The translations under genes were made by a program, and so were the position numbers. 6,529 nt of DNA from Nitrospirota bacterium (GTDB taxonomy: Bacteria > Nitrospirota > UBA9217): contig JAJYKN010000083.1 in the NCBI GenBank assembly GCA_021788515.1, positions 1 through 6,529 on the forward strand, given 5' to 3'. This document shows positions 6,380 through 6,529 of this stretch, piece after piece. The notes below the pieces were generated by a model. It did not search any database, was not told the origin of the DNA, and saw only the letters and a list, made by a program, of their open reading frames with translations. How positions within the stretch are numbered: the stretch's first letter is position 1; every line of letters begins with the position of its first letter.

Positions 6380-6529
6380 TTATGTAACAGTAATTTTGTG
6401 ACCGTCGAATTCGACGATTTGGCCTGCCCGTATTTTACAGCGTTTGCGTAATTCCACGAGGCCGTTGACTTTGACGCGGCCCTCCGAGATAACGGTATTT
6501 GCCATCCCTCCCGTATTGCACAGCCCCAT
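6380..6529 (-). CDS. S4 domain RNA-binding protein (YbcJ-like), 3' end
   Basis: The last 49 codons are visible and end with TAA at 6382-6380; the start lies beyond the window. The translation contains NTGGMANTVISEGRVKVNG, then VELRKRCKIRAGQIVEFDG. This is the S4 alpha-L RNA-binding core of the small stand-alone S4 proteins related to E. coli YbcJ and of S4 domains in pseudouridine synthases and ribosome-associated heat-shock proteins: an EG-V-VNG strand, a basic R-R--K patch, then a GD/Q-V-F-G strand. The stop comes right after the domain, so this is either a YbcJ-type protein of about 70 residues or the C-terminus of something longer; the first is more likely. The in-frame ATG at the window edge is probably internal because family members begin further upstream. 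The gene converges with the M3 peptidase across 27 bp without a recognisable hairpin. Confidence 0.82.
   Translation of the reverse strand: MGLCNTGGMANTVISEGRVKVNGLVELRKRCKIRAGQIVEFDGHKITVT

Noticed and set aside
6403..6416. Perfect 14-bp palindrome CGTCGAATTCGACG
   Set aside because: It lies within the S4 coding sequence (IVEFDG) and encodes conserved family residues, so coding constraint explains it; no T run or second copy suggests a function.
1..6529. Mobile elements, CRISPR arrays, tRNA or rRNA genes, toxin-antitoxin or defence genes
   Set aside because: No transposase, integrase, regular direct repeats or cloverleaf sequence was found; all substantial frames belong to recognisable housekeeping or stress families. 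The CPBP protease alone is not evidence of a defence system.

Overview
The window is ordinary bacterial chromosome, moderately GC-rich, with close gene spacing and clear sigma70-type promoters and Shine-Dalgarno sites. It shows no phage, insertion-sequence, CRISPR, tRNA or rRNA signal. The gene set (FAD/NAD oxidoreductase, acyl-CoA ligase, Tpx, cold-shock protein, M3 peptidase, S4 protein) suggests a free-living Gram-negative-type bacterium, perhaps an anaerobe or microaerophile of the Nitrospirota or Desulfobacterota sort. That placement is an impression and is not proven by anything in the sequence.

Left third: the 3' two-thirds of a pyridine nucleotide-disulfide oxidoreductase (2-748, +) converges with a two-gene minus-strand unit. 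In that unit a long-chain acyl-CoA ligase (1596-3131) is followed, with a 4-base ATGA overlap, by a CPBP/CAAX-type intramembrane protease (769-1599). The ligase has an extended -10 promoter placed so that its mRNA could be leaderless. Facing away from it, across 267 bp, is thiol peroxidase tpx (3399-3929, +) with a near-consensus promoter and a strong ribosome binding site.

Middle: tpx converges on a small cold-shock protein gene (4012-4212, -) with a strong terminator between them. The 298-bp region to the right of the cold-shock gene is the most interesting part of the window. Read on the minus strand it holds a predicted promoter, then an intrinsic terminator within about 60 nt, an alternative hairpin that would exclude that terminator, a GC-rich palindromic repeat of dispersed type, and finally the cold-shock ribosome binding site. 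This looks like a transcription-attenuation leader, or a small RNA placed ahead of the cold-shock gene.

Right: a divergent near-consensus promoter drives an M3-family zinc oligoendopeptidase (4511-6352, +) with an intact HELGH site. It converges, with 27 bp between, on the 3' end of a small S4-domain RNA-binding protein gene (6380-6529, -) that runs off the window.

The genes do not form one pathway. They are separate housekeeping and stress units: redox, fatty-acid activation, peroxide defence, cold response and peptide turnover.
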